Below, in pieces: positions 1-14,289 of a DNA stretch of 64,000 bases. Under the pieces are notes generated by a model that did no database searches, was not told the origin of the DNA, and saw only the letters and a program-made list of their open reading frames with translations. The stretch lies in assembly GCA_000181795.3 (NCBI GenBank), contig CM012953.1:19070578-19134577 (forward strand), given 5' to 3'. The translations under genes were made by a program, and so were the position numbers. The DNA is from Trichinella spiralis. Lineage: Eukaryota; Nematoda; Enoplea; Trichinellida; Trichinellidae. The number at the start of each line of letters is the position of its first letter. Position 1 is the stretch's first letter.

Positions 1-129
1 ATTCCTGGAATTGAGGTTATATTTAGATAGCAATGAAAATACGTCATCGTGCACGAGAAAGCAGTGGTAAAGAAGAGTAGTAGTAGTATCAGTCGTAGAT
101 GCTGTGAAGTCAACCGTGTGTTTGAGCGT

Positions 130-360
130 TGTTGTTTTGAAATCGTTGAGTAAAACTGTTTCTCTCTGATTGTCGTTATTGCTGAAGGCAATAAATTTGA
201 GTGGACCGATGTTTGCTTGGACGCAGTAGTTATCACAATTAACAAAGAACCAGAGAAAGCTTATTAGTCACGTGGACGAATAAGGCGCGAATAACTACAG
301 TCATTATTGGAACTTGGTTGTTAGTTATCAAAATATAATATTCTGCCCTGCCTTTATTAC
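130..360 (+). repeat. LTR-like dispersed repeat, copy 1
   Basis: This stretch resembles 13455-13670 in the same order: a gcaataaattt block with a possible polyadenylation signal, a ttggacgcagtag block, a cgaataaggcgc block, and an end at cctgcctttattacagt. The shared order and the AATAAA-type signal suggest the R-U5 part of an LTR or a related solo-LTR relic. No coding remnant lies beside it. It could also be a non-autonomous DNA element. Confidence 0.5.
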
Positions 361-1761
361 AGTATTATTGAAAGAAACATAGCAGTCAAAAGATAAATGC
401 AAAATATAGATTAACACACTGTTGTGGAAAAATAAATTTGTTCATATTCGTAAGAAGCTGCATTTACATTATGAATGCATTATGTAGACAACGGAAATGG
501 AGATTCTGTCGTCAATGTTAGAGAACCTGCGCGTCAGGACAGTACGGTAGCGTACTGTGATGCGTGAAGAGCGAAGGTTTATTGCTGCAAGTGTGGGGTT
601 GTTGTTTGTTTTGAAGATTGTCTTCAGTGTGTTTTGCTTGTGTGTGTGTGTGTTATATTGAGTCATTTCTTGTCTTATCTCTGGCTCACTATTTTCGTTT
701 TTGGGTAAACTGTGTCGAAACTTGATCTAGTTTCGATTGACGGTTATCGTGACGGAAATCAGTGCAACACGGTTAAGGTCGGATTGTCGAACGTATTTGA
801 CTTTCCCGCTTTTCCATACGAACAAAGATACAGTACACTAAGATCGCGAGTGACAGACTTGTAGTTTCGCTCGTTACACATTTCTTTTGTTGGAAATTGT
901 TCGGTAGCGAACCTTTGCATTTGTACCTGAATTCTGGTTACGGTAGTCTACAGTAGGTAGGGAATGTAGGCGAGTGACCTGCAGCGATGAGTGTGTGATC
1001 TGGGGAGTAGTACCAGTGAGATTTGTCCTGTATGTGTATGTGCGTTCGTTTTTTTGAACTGTGAATTATCTTTCCATGTTTGTATCTGATCCTAAGCTTG
1101 CACCTTCGTTGAATAAAGTGTGTGATTCACAAATTGTCTTGCATTGGTGTCACTTTCAGAAGTGAACGTGAGTCAAATTACGGCTAAGTGATCATTGTTG
1201 ATTTTATCTACCGTTGAATAAAATCTGTTGTCTGCTAGCTCTTAGGCGGCAGGTTTTGACGCCAACAACTTTACTCTTCATTTGTTAATTAGCACTGAAA
1301 TCATGACAGCATGCAATGCATAAAGTCGGACTGAAAATTCAAAGTAAATGTATGCTAATATATCAGAATGGTGGTTTAATTTTGAATTTTAAACCAAGAA
1401 ATTTTTATGTAAAATTAATGTATCTGATGTGTGTGCTGTAGTAATTTCTACATAAGAATTATATAAATTTTGTATTGTAAATAAGTGGAAATGGGAGATT
1501 AAAATTGCGTTTGTGGTGATTTATTTTTTTAATTTCTGGCAATGAATTACATATCATAATTAATGTATTTAATATTTGTCATTATTGTGACATTTTGTGG
1601 TTTGATATTTTTGTGCATCAGATTTAATATGTTAAGCAATTATGAAGAATGCTTTTGTATAATAAATATTTGTTTTAATTTTGTACCTCTTTTCAATTTA
1701 ATTTGTAATTTTAGGTGAACCGTTGTTTTAACTTGAAATTGATAAAAAGTGTGCTGACATC
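361..1761. other. AT-rich upstream region of the MYST acetyltransferase gene
   Basis: I see no protein-coding exon here. There is a short GT-rich run near 640-660. The region presumably contains the promoter and 5' leader of the gene that starts at 1762, but no core promoter motif can be fixed from sequence alone. Confidence 0.4.
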
Positions 1762-3872
<2,111 letters not shown>

Positions 3873-3920
3873 GCTTTGTTTTCAATGAACAAATTTTAAA
3901 TATGAATTTGCTTCACCAAA

Positions 3921-3954
3921 AATAAAACAACTTCACGTGATAATGCAGTTTATT
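3921..3954. terminator. Facing polyadenylation signals of the acetyltransferase and DDI1 genes
   Basis: AATAAA lies on the + strand at 3921-3926, about 50 bases after the acetyltransferase stop. AATAAA on the - strand (tttatt on +) lies at 3949-3954, about 200 bases after the DDI1 stop. With cleavage 10-25 bases past each signal, the two mRNA 3' ends would overlap by a few to about 20 bases. Confidence 0.55.
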
Positions 3955-4156
3955 AAGTTTGATTCAGTGAATCGGAGCACACATCAGTAGTGTGACATCA
4001 GTTCTGAAATTACATTATAGAAACGACCAAAATTTTTTTAATATCTAAAAAGAGAAGGAGAAAGTCACTTTCAAATACAAATATATAATCAATAAGAAAA
4101 AACGTCAAATGGTAATTAATGTATGATATATAAAATGCGGATATGCCAAATTTTCT

Positions 4157-5730
4157 TCACTCTGCAGGAAAATGTTTGTTAACGTTCTGCGCAACAAGAT
4201 ATGCGACAGCTTGTTTCACATTTTTTCTTATTCTCAATGCTTTGATCGCTTCTTCTCGACTGAAGCCAAATTCCATAACTTTAGCAATATCCTCTTCATC
4301 CGGAAGTTGAGTTGATGATGATGACGACAATTCTTCTTCACTTATTTGCATACTCTCTTCAAACAACTCTATCTTCTTCTCCATTAGTCCTGCTGGTAAT
4401 TCGTGTTCCATTAAAAATGGGGCACTCACTCCTGTTGTCCCAATTACTAGACAGTTCTGACGTAAATCAATAACACACTAAAATAAATATGCAACTGATC
4501 AAATACAATTTCACACAAAATACCAATGAAAAGTATTCTTTTCTCTCGGTCATTCAAAAATCATAAATAAAAAAAAAGTATCACTTGATGTCGTTTCAGC
4601 ATATCCAAGCCAAGCATGATATCAAACATATCTTCTTCAACAACCATTAAAGAAATTGGAAAAAAATCATTACCGATCTGAAGTTGAGCTAGAAACAAAT
4701 AACAGAAAGATAAAGTAAAATTAAGCATAAATAAACAGCAAATTAAACAGATCAAGAAAGTATACCTATATGAATACGTCCAATCACAGCACACGTACCG
4801 ACACCTTTTGCAATTCCACGAAAACGCTTATCAACCAAACGTAGGATGTTACATTTTTCAGCCAACTTTACTGACATAACTGAAGACTCGGCTCCACTGT
4901 CTACAAAGGCTTTCACTTCTTCTCCGTTCACTTTACACTTTATAAATAGCATCACTACACGAGCAAATGATTCCGGTACATGTTCAATGGCGTGTTGTAA
5001 TGTGTGATCAATATTTTCCTGCCTGTATAAATAAAAAGACAAAATCAGCAACACACCTCCTAGTCAGTTAAAAATATTTTACATTATACTATCTTCAATT
5101 CGACGCTGCGCTTCTGAATTCATCAAATCACTGGCGGAAAGTGATAAGTTTGATACTCCAAAAGATTGCATTATTCGTCGAAATTCCTCTAAATATTAAA
5201 TACATTCATCAAAAAAATTAACAATATCATTAAACAGAAATTTTAACTGTAACATATTAACAATAAATTACCAATGTTTCCAGACTGTAATGCCTGAAGT
5301 ACAGCTGGACTTTCTGAACGAATTCTTTGAAGCATCTGTGGATTCTCATTCATCATTCTAGACAACAATGTTGTCGCTACGGCAGGGTCAACTGGCCCTG
5401 CAGAAGATGTAAGCGAATCGCTACCTAAATAAAATATTTTTTCTTAATTTAACAAGTAAACACTGAATAAACAAAACCTAATGATTGGGCAATCGGTTCC
5501 ACATTTACTGCCAGAACGTCAGCATCTTTGATTCCATAGTCTTCAATTGTACGCTCGAAATCTGATACCAGTTCGCCATTAAACATAATTGTAATAGAAT
5601 ATAAAGACTCATCTAAACGAGGTACAACTCCTTTGGTTTCTCTCAAAAATTTTTTGATCGTCCATTTTAGCTTTCCACGCACATTGATAATGTCTTGCTG
5701 ATTAATTACCAGAGTGATTTGAATACACAT
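4157..5730 (-). CDS. DDI1: DDI1/DDI2 homolog: ubiquitin-like, retropepsin-like and UBA protein
   Basis: Six exons on the minus strand give 397 residues: 5730-5478, 5424-5272, 5188-5083, 5022-4766, 4688-4585, 4477-4157. All introns are GT-AG and the frame closes. Residues 1-84 form a ubiquitin-like domain. Helical linker segments follow. The aspartic protease domain spans about 185-310, with the catalytic motif FVDSGAESSVMS (Asp212) and the family signatures FRGIAKGVGT and LGLDMLKRHQ. A UBA domain lies at about 352-388 (MEFGFSREEAIKALR). DDI1 proteins shuttle ubiquitinated cargo to the proteasome and cleave polyubiquitinated substrates such as NRF1/SKN-1A; the protease works as a dimer. Length matches human DDI2 (399). 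The gene is a host gene, not a retroelement relic, despite its retropepsin fold. It converges on the acetyltransferase gene. Confidence 0.94.
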
Positions 5731-6430
5731 CTGTAAAATACTAAATAAATAATTTTAAGTAATTTTAATAAGTTTAAAAATACAATATGCATAGAAATTA
5801 TAACTATGACATATAAATCCACGAAAAAAGAAACACGAGTAAAATTTTCAAATTGTATAAATGAAAAAATTGCAGAAAAGGTAATTCAAAAGATTGATTA
5901 GGTACCCTTAATAATTAGAATTTTTCTGTCAAGAATAAATTAAAATTTATTAACAAGAAACAAAATATCACAGCAAAATCCATACAACAGATACTGACCC
6001 TAAACATAATGCAACGTCATCAAAACATAGTATATTATTTTGGAAAATCAGGTATTAAAAATTTAGTAAATGATTTACTAAAATTACAAGCCGAATTTTA
6101 GTCAAAAAATTTATTTATTTATCTTGTAAATTAATTTAGATCAATTTTTTCGGATTTTTATAACTTTTTATTCATAAATTTTCAAAGCTACTGTTGTCAA
6201 AAAGAAACCCACTTTCTATAAGGATGCTCAGGTTTTTTATTCTGAGCGGGATTTATTCTATTAAGGAGTTCTTGTCGACTTCGCTGGTGTCTATTCCTCT
6301 AGGAATAGTTTATTCAAAGTTCTAAATACAGATCACCACTAACGCAATCTGTTCTATAGATCAATCAGATGTATCAACGATTAATTCGACAAACACTATT
6401 CTATATGTTAAAAAATCTTTAGTTCAAACT
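5731..6430. other. AT-rich intergenic stretch
   Basis: No exon, RNA gene or clear repeat can be supported here. It probably holds the DDI1 promoter just above 5730. Confidence 0.4.
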
Positions 6431-6434
6431 TGAA

Positions 6435-6620
6435 GATCTTTTTTTGTAGTGGACTGTATAGGTTAATTATAGATTATCAATGACAGTGGGTGTGAATAAG
6501 AATCAGTTTATTCAGAATAAACAATGATTAATAACAATGATACAGCGAGAGAAAAACGGTTCAGGCGGTATTCGATACGGCGTGTTCCGTGTTATTGTCC
6601 CTCCTCCCTCCTCACTCGTA
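6435..6620 (-). repeat. Possible BEL/Pao-like LTR relic
   Basis: The block tagtggactgtata, followed about 55 bases later by cagtttattcagaataaac, repeats the layout seen near the start of the BEL/Pao LTRs at 18419 and 35153 (agtggactgta, then an AT-rich stretch with tttatt). The match is short and diverged, so this is a tentative call. No coding part is attached. Confidence 0.3.
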
Positions 6621-6944
6621 TTTATATCTTTTTCTTGACCTCACTCCGCGTCTGGCGACCTAGATCATCGAAAAGTAATTAGAAAATCGACTTGGTTGCG
6701 CAATCCCTTAGACTGTGCAGCTTAGCCGGGGTCTGAACAGGCGTGCTGTCAGCCACATTTCACTTTGACGCTTTTTCAGCAACTGACCACCGGAGTTGTG
6801 GCAGATATATGACAGGATGCTGACCTTTTCACCTCTTAATTGCGAATGCATTGTTCACCGTTGAGAAAAACAAGGGGTACAGCTGGCGTTGCGTCACCGT
6901 TGTTTTCGTATCAGGAGTAATGTTTTTATCACGGGGAGTTTTTT

Positions 6945-7170
6945 GCTGATTGGTTGTAGGTGCATTGTTTGGTGATTGGCTAATGACGTCTGCTATTTTA
7001 TTAGCTAATTATTGTGATAAGTGATTGGGTGAATAACTGTGCCGTTTCATTAGCTATTCAGCTGTGATCAAGGATTGGGTGATTGTTGTTTATCTACTCT
7101 TTTCCACATATGGGTGCATTCCATTGAATTACCTTATATGTGCATAAATAATCATTTACCATTTTTTAAA
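6945..7170 (+). repeat. Long inverted repeat, left arm
   Basis: Read forward, this arm matches the reverse complement of about 9330-9600: shared blocks include ctgctattttattagctaat, gataagtgattgggtgaataact, gatcaaggattgg, attgttgtttat, atatgggtgcatt and aattaccttatatg. The arms enclose about 2.2 kb. Such a layout fits the terminal repeats of a large non-autonomous DNA transposon or a foldback element. No target-site duplication or transposase was found. Confidence 0.6.
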
Positions 7171-9329
7171 GAAAAAGCTTTTAGTTATAATCTGGAAATG
7201 TGTATATTTGTTTTTAGATTTTGCAAATGATACTTTTAAAAAGCTTTTGCGTTTTATATTTCACTGTTAACAAAAGATTATCTTATTGCATAATTTTATT
7301 CTTGTAAGTTTGCTTTTGCATTTTATTTCTTCACATCTATGCTGATCAACAGACTGTTTTCACAGAAACTTTTCTGCTATTCGATATAAGCGCTTCAGAA
7401 CGAAGCAAATGTATAGTACAGAAATTTCCATTTTACAACAACAAACAAATCTGAACTTTATTACAATATATACCATGGGCAAGATGGGCAATACAACGAT
7501 AACGTGGAGAAAGTCCAATTCTAAACTTGTAGACACTGTGCCACGGCAACCAACTAATCGTTATATTGAAAACATGGATTGCCTGTAATACTGCAATAAT
7601 AATGTACTACATTAAGCCATTGTTTGTATGCTTATTCACAACCCGTATTTGTCATTGTGATTTGTGCACTTGAGCGTGTGGCGTCACCCTTTGTGTTTAT
7701 GTCGGTTCTTTGAGATACAATCTGACATTAATGCACAAGCCACAAATTCATGCCATGATAAATGGTGGTCTGGAATTTTTACAATGCTGCAGATTCTTTC
7801 TCAAATGAACTCATTATCTGACCAAGGCAGTGAACTCCATGATATTGCACAATTATTGTTTCACTCTCAACANATGAGAATGAANCATATTAGCANGCAC
7901 ATGAAAAANNCCAATTTATGCTCCTTGGTTGCTGANCCAGGGTNAATTAACTTATGATCATATTTTGGCAGAGCAATGCGGTACTAGAGCAAGATAANCG
8001 GACANCACTCGTGAGGAAGTGAANCATNAAGANTGNAAAAATAATTTTCTTTCAAGTTTTGTTTGGTGAAAATCNNNNNNNNNNCCAGATTACAAGTACA
8101 GATTTTATTTTATTTTTTATTTAAATGAAAAATAAGAAGAAAAACATGAACTCTTGTGAAGAGAAGTGAAAGAAATATTGGAAAGATTAAATTCTTTTGC
8201 GAACTAAACACATTTTCAGAGAACAGGCACGTAAAATCAGAAAAATGTTTCGATGCTAACATTCAGCAGTCACCACTCCTAGTTTTAGCTGAAAACTGCA
8301 GCTGTAGACAATTTACCAATTTTAGATTTTCCCATTGTACCTGAGTAGCCTTCAACTAGGCTTCATCAGAACAATATCTGTCAAATAGAAAAGAACCTTA
8401 GGCATAAATCTTATTTAATTGCTAGCTAAGGAGGTAATTTATGTGACGAGTGAAAGCAACTGTTGGCTGACATTTCTTTTGAACAGTATTTTTGCACTCG
8501 CATGGATAAATAAAAGTGAAGCACTTTGGAAGCGAAAAAAAAGCGATGAACAGCACCAAGCAGAAAAGCTGTAAAAGCGGCTTCAAATTTACTCTGCAGT
8601 GGACATCGCATTGTTTGCTGTCAGCATTTGTGCGCCATTTGTGTGTGATTAATAATCTTCTGTCAACATCAACAAAAGGCATGGGTGTCACAGAAATATC
8701 AAAGTTGATCTTCAATTGTAGATAAAATGAGAAATGAAAACTGAATGTTGTTTCAAAATGATTATTTAAAATGGAATTTAAACCGTCAGATTTATTTTCC
8801 TTTTTGGTCTTGCGTTTGAGTTCAGTGCTTAGCATTCGAGGGTTAATAGCTGATGAGCAAAACAAGATCAGATATCATCATCCGAAATTTGCCTGCTGAA
8901 ATTGCGATGGATACGGATTTCTGGACTGGACGGCAATGAACAGAAAATAGACGCGAAAATGGATTCCTAATACTGGAGTAAGCAAGAAGTAAACTATGAA
9001 GCAGGAAGTAAAATGCTGCTGGGCATAAAGCTTGACGCAGCTAATTAAGCTTAACAAATCAACCGGAACGGTGAATAATCTATTTAAAAGAAAATTCAAG
9101 TCTGCAAATACTATTTTATGTGAACAATGAAATGTAAAACTGAAGAATCATTAATGTTATTGACTAAGATAACCACTTATTTAAAGCCACATTCAAATAT
9201 TGCAAGACATTTTGTTAAATGCTCTTCTTAACAACATACACAAACAATATGCAAATATGAAGAAGTTAAACAATAGTTTTAAGCATATTAACTTTGTTAT
9301 TGTTAAAATTACTTTAACGAAACAAAAGA
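7171..9329. other. Interior between the inverted repeats, with an assembly gap
   Basis: This 2.2-kb stretch contains a run of ten N (8075-8084) and many single N between about 7870 and 8040. An open frame at 7664-7957 (+) ends in the ambiguous bases and matches no family I know. A minus-strand frame at 8422-8865 has biased composition and no recognisable domain. No gene can be supported. Confidence 0.35.
8075..8084. other. Assembly gap (10 N)
   Basis: A run of exactly ten N with scattered N upstream shows a scaffold join or low-quality consensus. True gap size is unknown. Confidence 0.95.
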
Positions 9330-9600
9330 TAGCTAACAACATATTAAAAAGCTATGTTTTAAAAATAGTAAATGCTTTTTTATGTCCATATAAGGTAATT
9401 TAATGGTAATGCACCCATATTTGGAAAAGGATTAATAAACAACAATTATCCAATCCTTGATCAAAGCTTAATAGCTAATCAAATGGCAAAGTTATTCACC
9501 CAATCACTTATCATGATGATTAGCTAATAAAATAGCAGATTATTAGCAATTACCGATCAATCGTGTTCAACCTATCAGAGTAAAGCCAATCACAAAAAGG
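9330..9600 (-). repeat. Long inverted repeat, right arm
   Basis: Partner of the arm at 6945-7170. Similarity falls off near aaagccaatcacaaaaaggg, which may mark the outer edge. The motif gctattttattag inside the arm recurs at 13230 and 63750 in other repeats of the window. Confidence 0.6.
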
Positions 9601-9959
9601 GGGCGGAGTTTGGGGGAAATCGGGACATGGGTGAGTTCAGACTACCCCGTTTTAGATAGTGATGAGCAGGTACTGAGAAAAGATTTCTCAACACTATACA
9701 AATAACAAGATACAGTAATAACGAAGACAATTACACGCGATCTCAAATAGCACACAAACGACACAAGGAATCCCTCTTTTGATATACAGGTACAAAATAT
9801 ATTACAGAATTCACAACAACTATGGCGGAATTTTGCATAATGATAATATCAGCATTTGAAAAGATTAAAATGTTTTTAATAATAAAAGATCTGCTTTAAA
9901 TATTAAAAGAAAATTAAAATTAAATTGTTTTAAAACAAAACAATGGCAATTTTAAAATA

Positions 9960-10560
9960 ATTTTATCTAGCTTTGTTACCGACTTTTCTGTTGTCGGTAA
10001 CTCGACGCTCAGGTTAATAATAGACTGTATTTATTTCGACGCGAATTCGATTCTCCCAGCGACGTAATGAACTTATTACGTCGATCTACACGAACTCTCA
10101 ATTAGCTCGTTCTGGTAGCCTAGATAAGCTTTGCTCAACTAGTTCACAGAGAACTATTCGTCGAACGCGTCAAGTCAATACAAGGGTTAAAGTGAATCCT
10201 TTACTCTTGTAGTCACAAACACAATACAAAAAGGTGACACGCTCGTCTCTTTGATGGCAAATCTAGCACTACTCGATCACACGTTGTTGCAACGATAACA
10301 ACGACAATATTACTACAGTACACTTTCGATGGTCAAGTATTAATCATTTTTTACTGTCTGTAACAAGCTTAGCTATTTGCAATTATAAAGACACACAATC
10401 AACCGACACATATTTCATTGTGGCAAAAAAATTTAGACAGTCTCCTCATTTAAATTTATTTCAAAAGAAACGATGCTTAAATTATACTTTAATTTGTTTA
10501 GCATAACTATTTATACTGTTAATACTTTTGTAAACTACAGTACCCTGTTAGTTTTTTATT
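9960..10560. other. Intergenic stretch before PPIL4 with a GC-richer block
   Basis: The block 9975-10340 is richer in CG dinucleotides than its AT-rich surroundings and resembles LTR composition, but I found no second copy or coding part. The remainder is AT-rich and presumably holds the promoter of the gene starting at 10586. Confidence 0.3.
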
Positions 10561-10585
10561 TATAATTTCTTTTTATCGTGTGACA

Positions 10586-12798
10586 ATGTCCGTTTTAATT
10601 GAAACAACTGTTGGAGACTTTGTTGTCGACTTATATATTAAGGAGAGACCGAAAAGTATTTTTTTTCATTTCCATCTGCAATTCTTTCTTTGATTCTTGT
10701 TTTTTAGCTTCAATGAATTTTTTGAAATTATGCAAGCTGAAATATTATAACTTTTCTCTCTTCCACACCATTCAGGTAGGCGTAATGATTTAATTTTGCA
10801 AATTTGATATATAAATGAATCGAACTTTATCTTATTTTATTTTGATCTTATCTGATTTGTAGTTGACAGTATTTTAATTCGCAAAGTTGGAAATCAGTGT
10901 TGGATTCATTGTTATTAAACATTGTTAAAACAGTTTTGACATTTATAGTAATTATAATGCATGTTAAATTTTATTCGATAATACGTTTTGTGATTTCATT
11001 TTTTATTAATGAGATTTTATAATATGGTTGAAATTAGTGTCTTTTTATAGTAATGCTATAAATTTGTTACTTAATATAATTGCTAAAATGGAATTGCTGA
11101 GATTTTAAAGCAGCATTTCAATCGATTTTTAAATAATATTTCCAAATTTGTATTGGATCAACTTAATTTTTAAGCAAAACTTTATTGCCCAAGCTGGCGA
11201 TCCTACGGAAACTGGTCGAGGAGGTGAATCTATATTTTGGTATGTTTTTGTTATAATTTTGGTGATGTATTTTATGCATTTGCATGTTCTAGTCAAATGT
11301 ACGGTGATCAAGCTCGATTTTTTGAAATGGAAGCAGTTCCTTTGTTGAATCACGCAAAACGTGGTTGCTTGTCTATGGTAAACAATGGCGATAACATGCA
11401 CGGGTCTCAAGTAAAGAATATTTGCTGTTTATTTTACAGTTTTTTAATTTTTTCAATTTTAGTTCTTTGTTACTCTTGATGAGGATTTGAAGTATTTGAA
11501 CGGCGTGCATACAGTTTTTGGCGAAATAACTGAAGGCTTTGACATATTGGAAAAATTGAATGATGCTATTTGCGACAAGGATAATCACCCATTTCAAGAT
11601 ATTAGGTTTTATTGAATATTAGGTCTTACTTCAGTATAATTTAATGCATTAAATTTGTTTTTAAGAATAATGCATACAATCGTATTAGACGACCCTTTTC
11701 CAGATCCGGATGGGGTAGATTTTCCTTCTCGTTCTCCATCTCCTGATGAACGACTTTTGGAAGTAAATAATTTTGCCTCATCGACATTAGATAGAAAAGT
11801 ATCCCCTTTTTAGAGTGGACGAATCGGTGTAGATGAAGAAGTAGATGAAATGAAAAACAAACCAGAAGAAGAAATTGCAGAACTAATTGCTGCTAAAGAG
11901 GCGCGAACTCAAGCTCATATTTTGGAAATGGTAATTTGAATTTTATCAAGCACTGCGAAAAATGTTTGTCTAAGTTTTAAACATTTTAGGTAGGTGATTT
12001 GCATTATGCTGAAGAGAAACCACCTGACAATGTACTTTTCGTATGCAAATTGAATGCTGTAACAACGGAAGACGATCTTGAAGTGATTTTTGGTCGATTC
12101 GGTCCCATTCTGTCGTATGAGATTTTCCAAGAAATTTTAGAAATGTTATTATTATTTTTATTTGATTCATTTTTTTGTGATAGATGCGAAGTAATACGAG
12201 ATCGAAAAACTGGAGATTCTTTGCAGTACGCATTTATTGAATTTGCAGATGTAAAAGCATTTAATTCAGTTGACGAAAATTAAAATTTCCTTATCTAGGC
12301 GAAACATTGCGAAAACGCATATTTCAAAATGGACAATGTATTGATTGATGACCGTCGTATTCATGTTGATTTTAGTCAATCCGTGGCAAAGAATTTCCAG
12401 TGGAATCGAAAGTGTAATATGCATTAATATAAAGTTTTCTAACATTTGTAGAGCATTCTTTTTACAGTAGGAAATACGTGTTTGAAGGAAAATAGCGATG
12501 GCGAAGAAAATAATGTAAAGCAATTTTTTTTCAAATGTTAAATTACAAATTGAGAAAATTGCATTATTCTGTATAGGTTACAAGTTATGCATATAATTTA
12601 TATGTGTAATTTTTTTAGATGAAAAGATCGTGTATATCGACAAGTAGTAAATCGACGAGACATTCATCCAAAAAACATCCCAGAGACAGGGCTGAAAATT
12701 ATCGAAAGTCAGAAAGGGAAAAAAGAAGATCTAGATCAAGATCAAGATCACAATCTAGACATTCAAAGAATCTTCATTCCCGCAGCAAACGGCGATGA
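10586..12798 (+). CDS. PPIL4: PPIL4-type cyclophilin with RNA-recognition motif
   Basis: Twelve exons give 403 residues: 10586-10655, 10708-10775, 11175-11239, 11293-11410, 11463-11605, 11666-11762, 11814-11930, 11990-12114, 12184-12250, 12299-12413, 12468-12514, 12619-12798. The frame closes with GT-AG introns. Residues 1-160 are a cyclophilin domain with [17 protein letters not shown] and [14 protein letters not shown] linker with DDPFPDPDG and [11 protein letters not shown] follows. An RRM spans about 239-320, with RNP2 LFVCKL and RNP1 YAFIEF, then [21 protein letters not shown]. The end is an Arg/Ser-rich tail ([11 protein letters not shown]). PPIL4 is a nuclear peptidyl-prolyl isomerase linked to the spliceosome. 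Human PPIL4 is longer (492) because of its C-terminal tail. The exon 10-11 junction was chosen because the nearer acceptor would give an immediate stop. Confidence 0.93.
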
Positions 12799-13134
12799 CG
12801 TAATTTGAAAATGATTTTATTAAGCGGTACTAAAACACTGGATATTTGACATTGCTCTACTATTGTTGCATAGTTGTTCATTAAATGTGGACGTAATATG
12901 TCAATAAGCAAATAAGTAAACAAAGTGTTCATTGGCTACTCTGGTGAGCTCTCTGATTGGTAGGTGCATTTTAATTTCTTGGTTAATTTTTCTATTGATC
13001 TTTTATTTTCACTTTTTATTTAAATAATTAAGCTAACAAATTAATGTCATTGAAAAATTATTTTTGTATTGAGATTTTATTTTGAATTTTTATTTGAAGA
13101 ATTAAGTTATTTATGGGAAATGTTAGATGTCATG
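12799..13134. other. 3' flank of PPIL4
   Basis: AT-rich with an ATTAAA hexamer near 12880 that could serve as polyadenylation signal. I see no other feature. Confidence 0.35.
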
Positions 13135-13670
13135 TGATATTGAGTAGTCGTTGTTAGAAATGGAATGTTTGCTTGGGGCTTGGGGGTGGTTTTACTCGGT
13201 CTCGCTTTTCTCTCATTGGTCTTTGCCCACGCTATTTTATTAGACCGTCAAATCTTTGTTGTATTGGTTTTCATTTTATTTGGCCGTGAAGTCTTTGTCG
13301 TAATGGTTTTCTTTGTCTAATTGCTCAGTGAAATCTTTGTCGTATTGGTTTTCCTTGTCTAATTGCTCATTGATTCAAACTCTTCAGTTGTGATTAAGAT
13401 TTGACGGTCCAATAAAATAGCGTGGGTAATGACCAATGAGAGAAAAGCGGGACCGAGTAGTACCAAACTGTTGTTTTTTGCTGAGTGCAATAAATTTGTG
13501 CAAACTGATATTTGTTTGGACGCAGTAGAGCTATCACAAGGGAATAAAGAACCAGGAGGGAGCGCAATTCGTTACGAGAACGAATAAGGCGCAAAGAACT
13601 ACAGTAAGTATTGGAGTCTGATTGTTAGTTGTTAAAAGAATGGAATTGTACCCTGCCTTTATTACAGTCG
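13135..13670 (+). repeat. LTR-like repeat, fuller copy with internal inverted and tandem repeats
   Basis: The last 215 bases match the repeat at 130-360, and the part 13213-13380 matches 63735-63850, which ties the three sites into one family. Within it, about 13198-13256 is the inverted partner of 13396-13460 (cttttctctcattggt and acgctattttatt blocks). Between these arms lie about three tandem units of roughly 45 bases containing tctttgtcgtattggttttc. AATAAA at about 13490 suggests an LTR in + orientation. No coding part is attached. Confidence 0.5.
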
Positions 13671-14289
13671 TTATATCATGTGTTTGTTGTATCTGTTTAT
13701 TTTTTCCAAAGTTATGTTCATCTGAGCTTCAAATACCCCATTCACATTTGAACAGATATAATATGCAAAGCTTTAAGATACAACAAAAATATTTGACATA
13801 CAATGCAAAATGTACAATGTGAAGAAATATATACGAACAATACTAACGCCTAAATATGGAAAAAAATGGATATAAATCTCTCGAGTCGAGAGTTAAATAT
13901 GAAATGCTATTTGGAAAATCTGTTTACCCGTTCCGATTCAACTTCACTCACAAGCGCAAATGACAGTTGTGTCTAGTACTGTGTAAATTGCGCCGCAAAA
14001 AAAAATATCTGTTATACAAGATGCAGGTCCAAATTAGAAGAGAACTTTCTGACCAATGAAAAACGGGCCTACTTTTCTATATAAAGTGGTTAACTTTGAA
14101 AAATATTGAAAACATTGAAATTTAATTTTAAAAAAATTTAAAGTACCATATCACTTATCACATGTCTAAATTAATGTTTAAACTGTTTCCTTAAAAACTT
14201 TAAAGTTTGAAACATTTTAAAAATAATTCAAATATTAAAAACATTTTACGTAACGGAAAAGAGTTTAATTGCAATATGAACTGCCGACC

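Noticed and set aside
643-660. GT-rich run as a regulatory element
   Set aside because: It is a short simple repeat with nothing to tie it to a gene.
4766-5022. The retropepsin domain as a retroelement fossil
   Set aside because: It lies in a clean six-exon host gene with ubiquitin-like and UBA domains and the DDI1 signatures, so it is the host protease.
8422-8865. 147-residue minus-strand open frame
   Set aside because: Biased low-complexity composition, no recognisable domain, no splice signals and no second copy.
6945-9600. A Polinton/Maverick between the long inverted repeats
   Set aside because: The interior is only about 2.2 kb with no polymerase, integrase or capsid-like frame.
13198-13460. 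A CRISPR-like or satellite array
   Set aside because: Only three diverged 45-base units lie between inverted arms, inside an LTR-like repeat of a eukaryotic genome.
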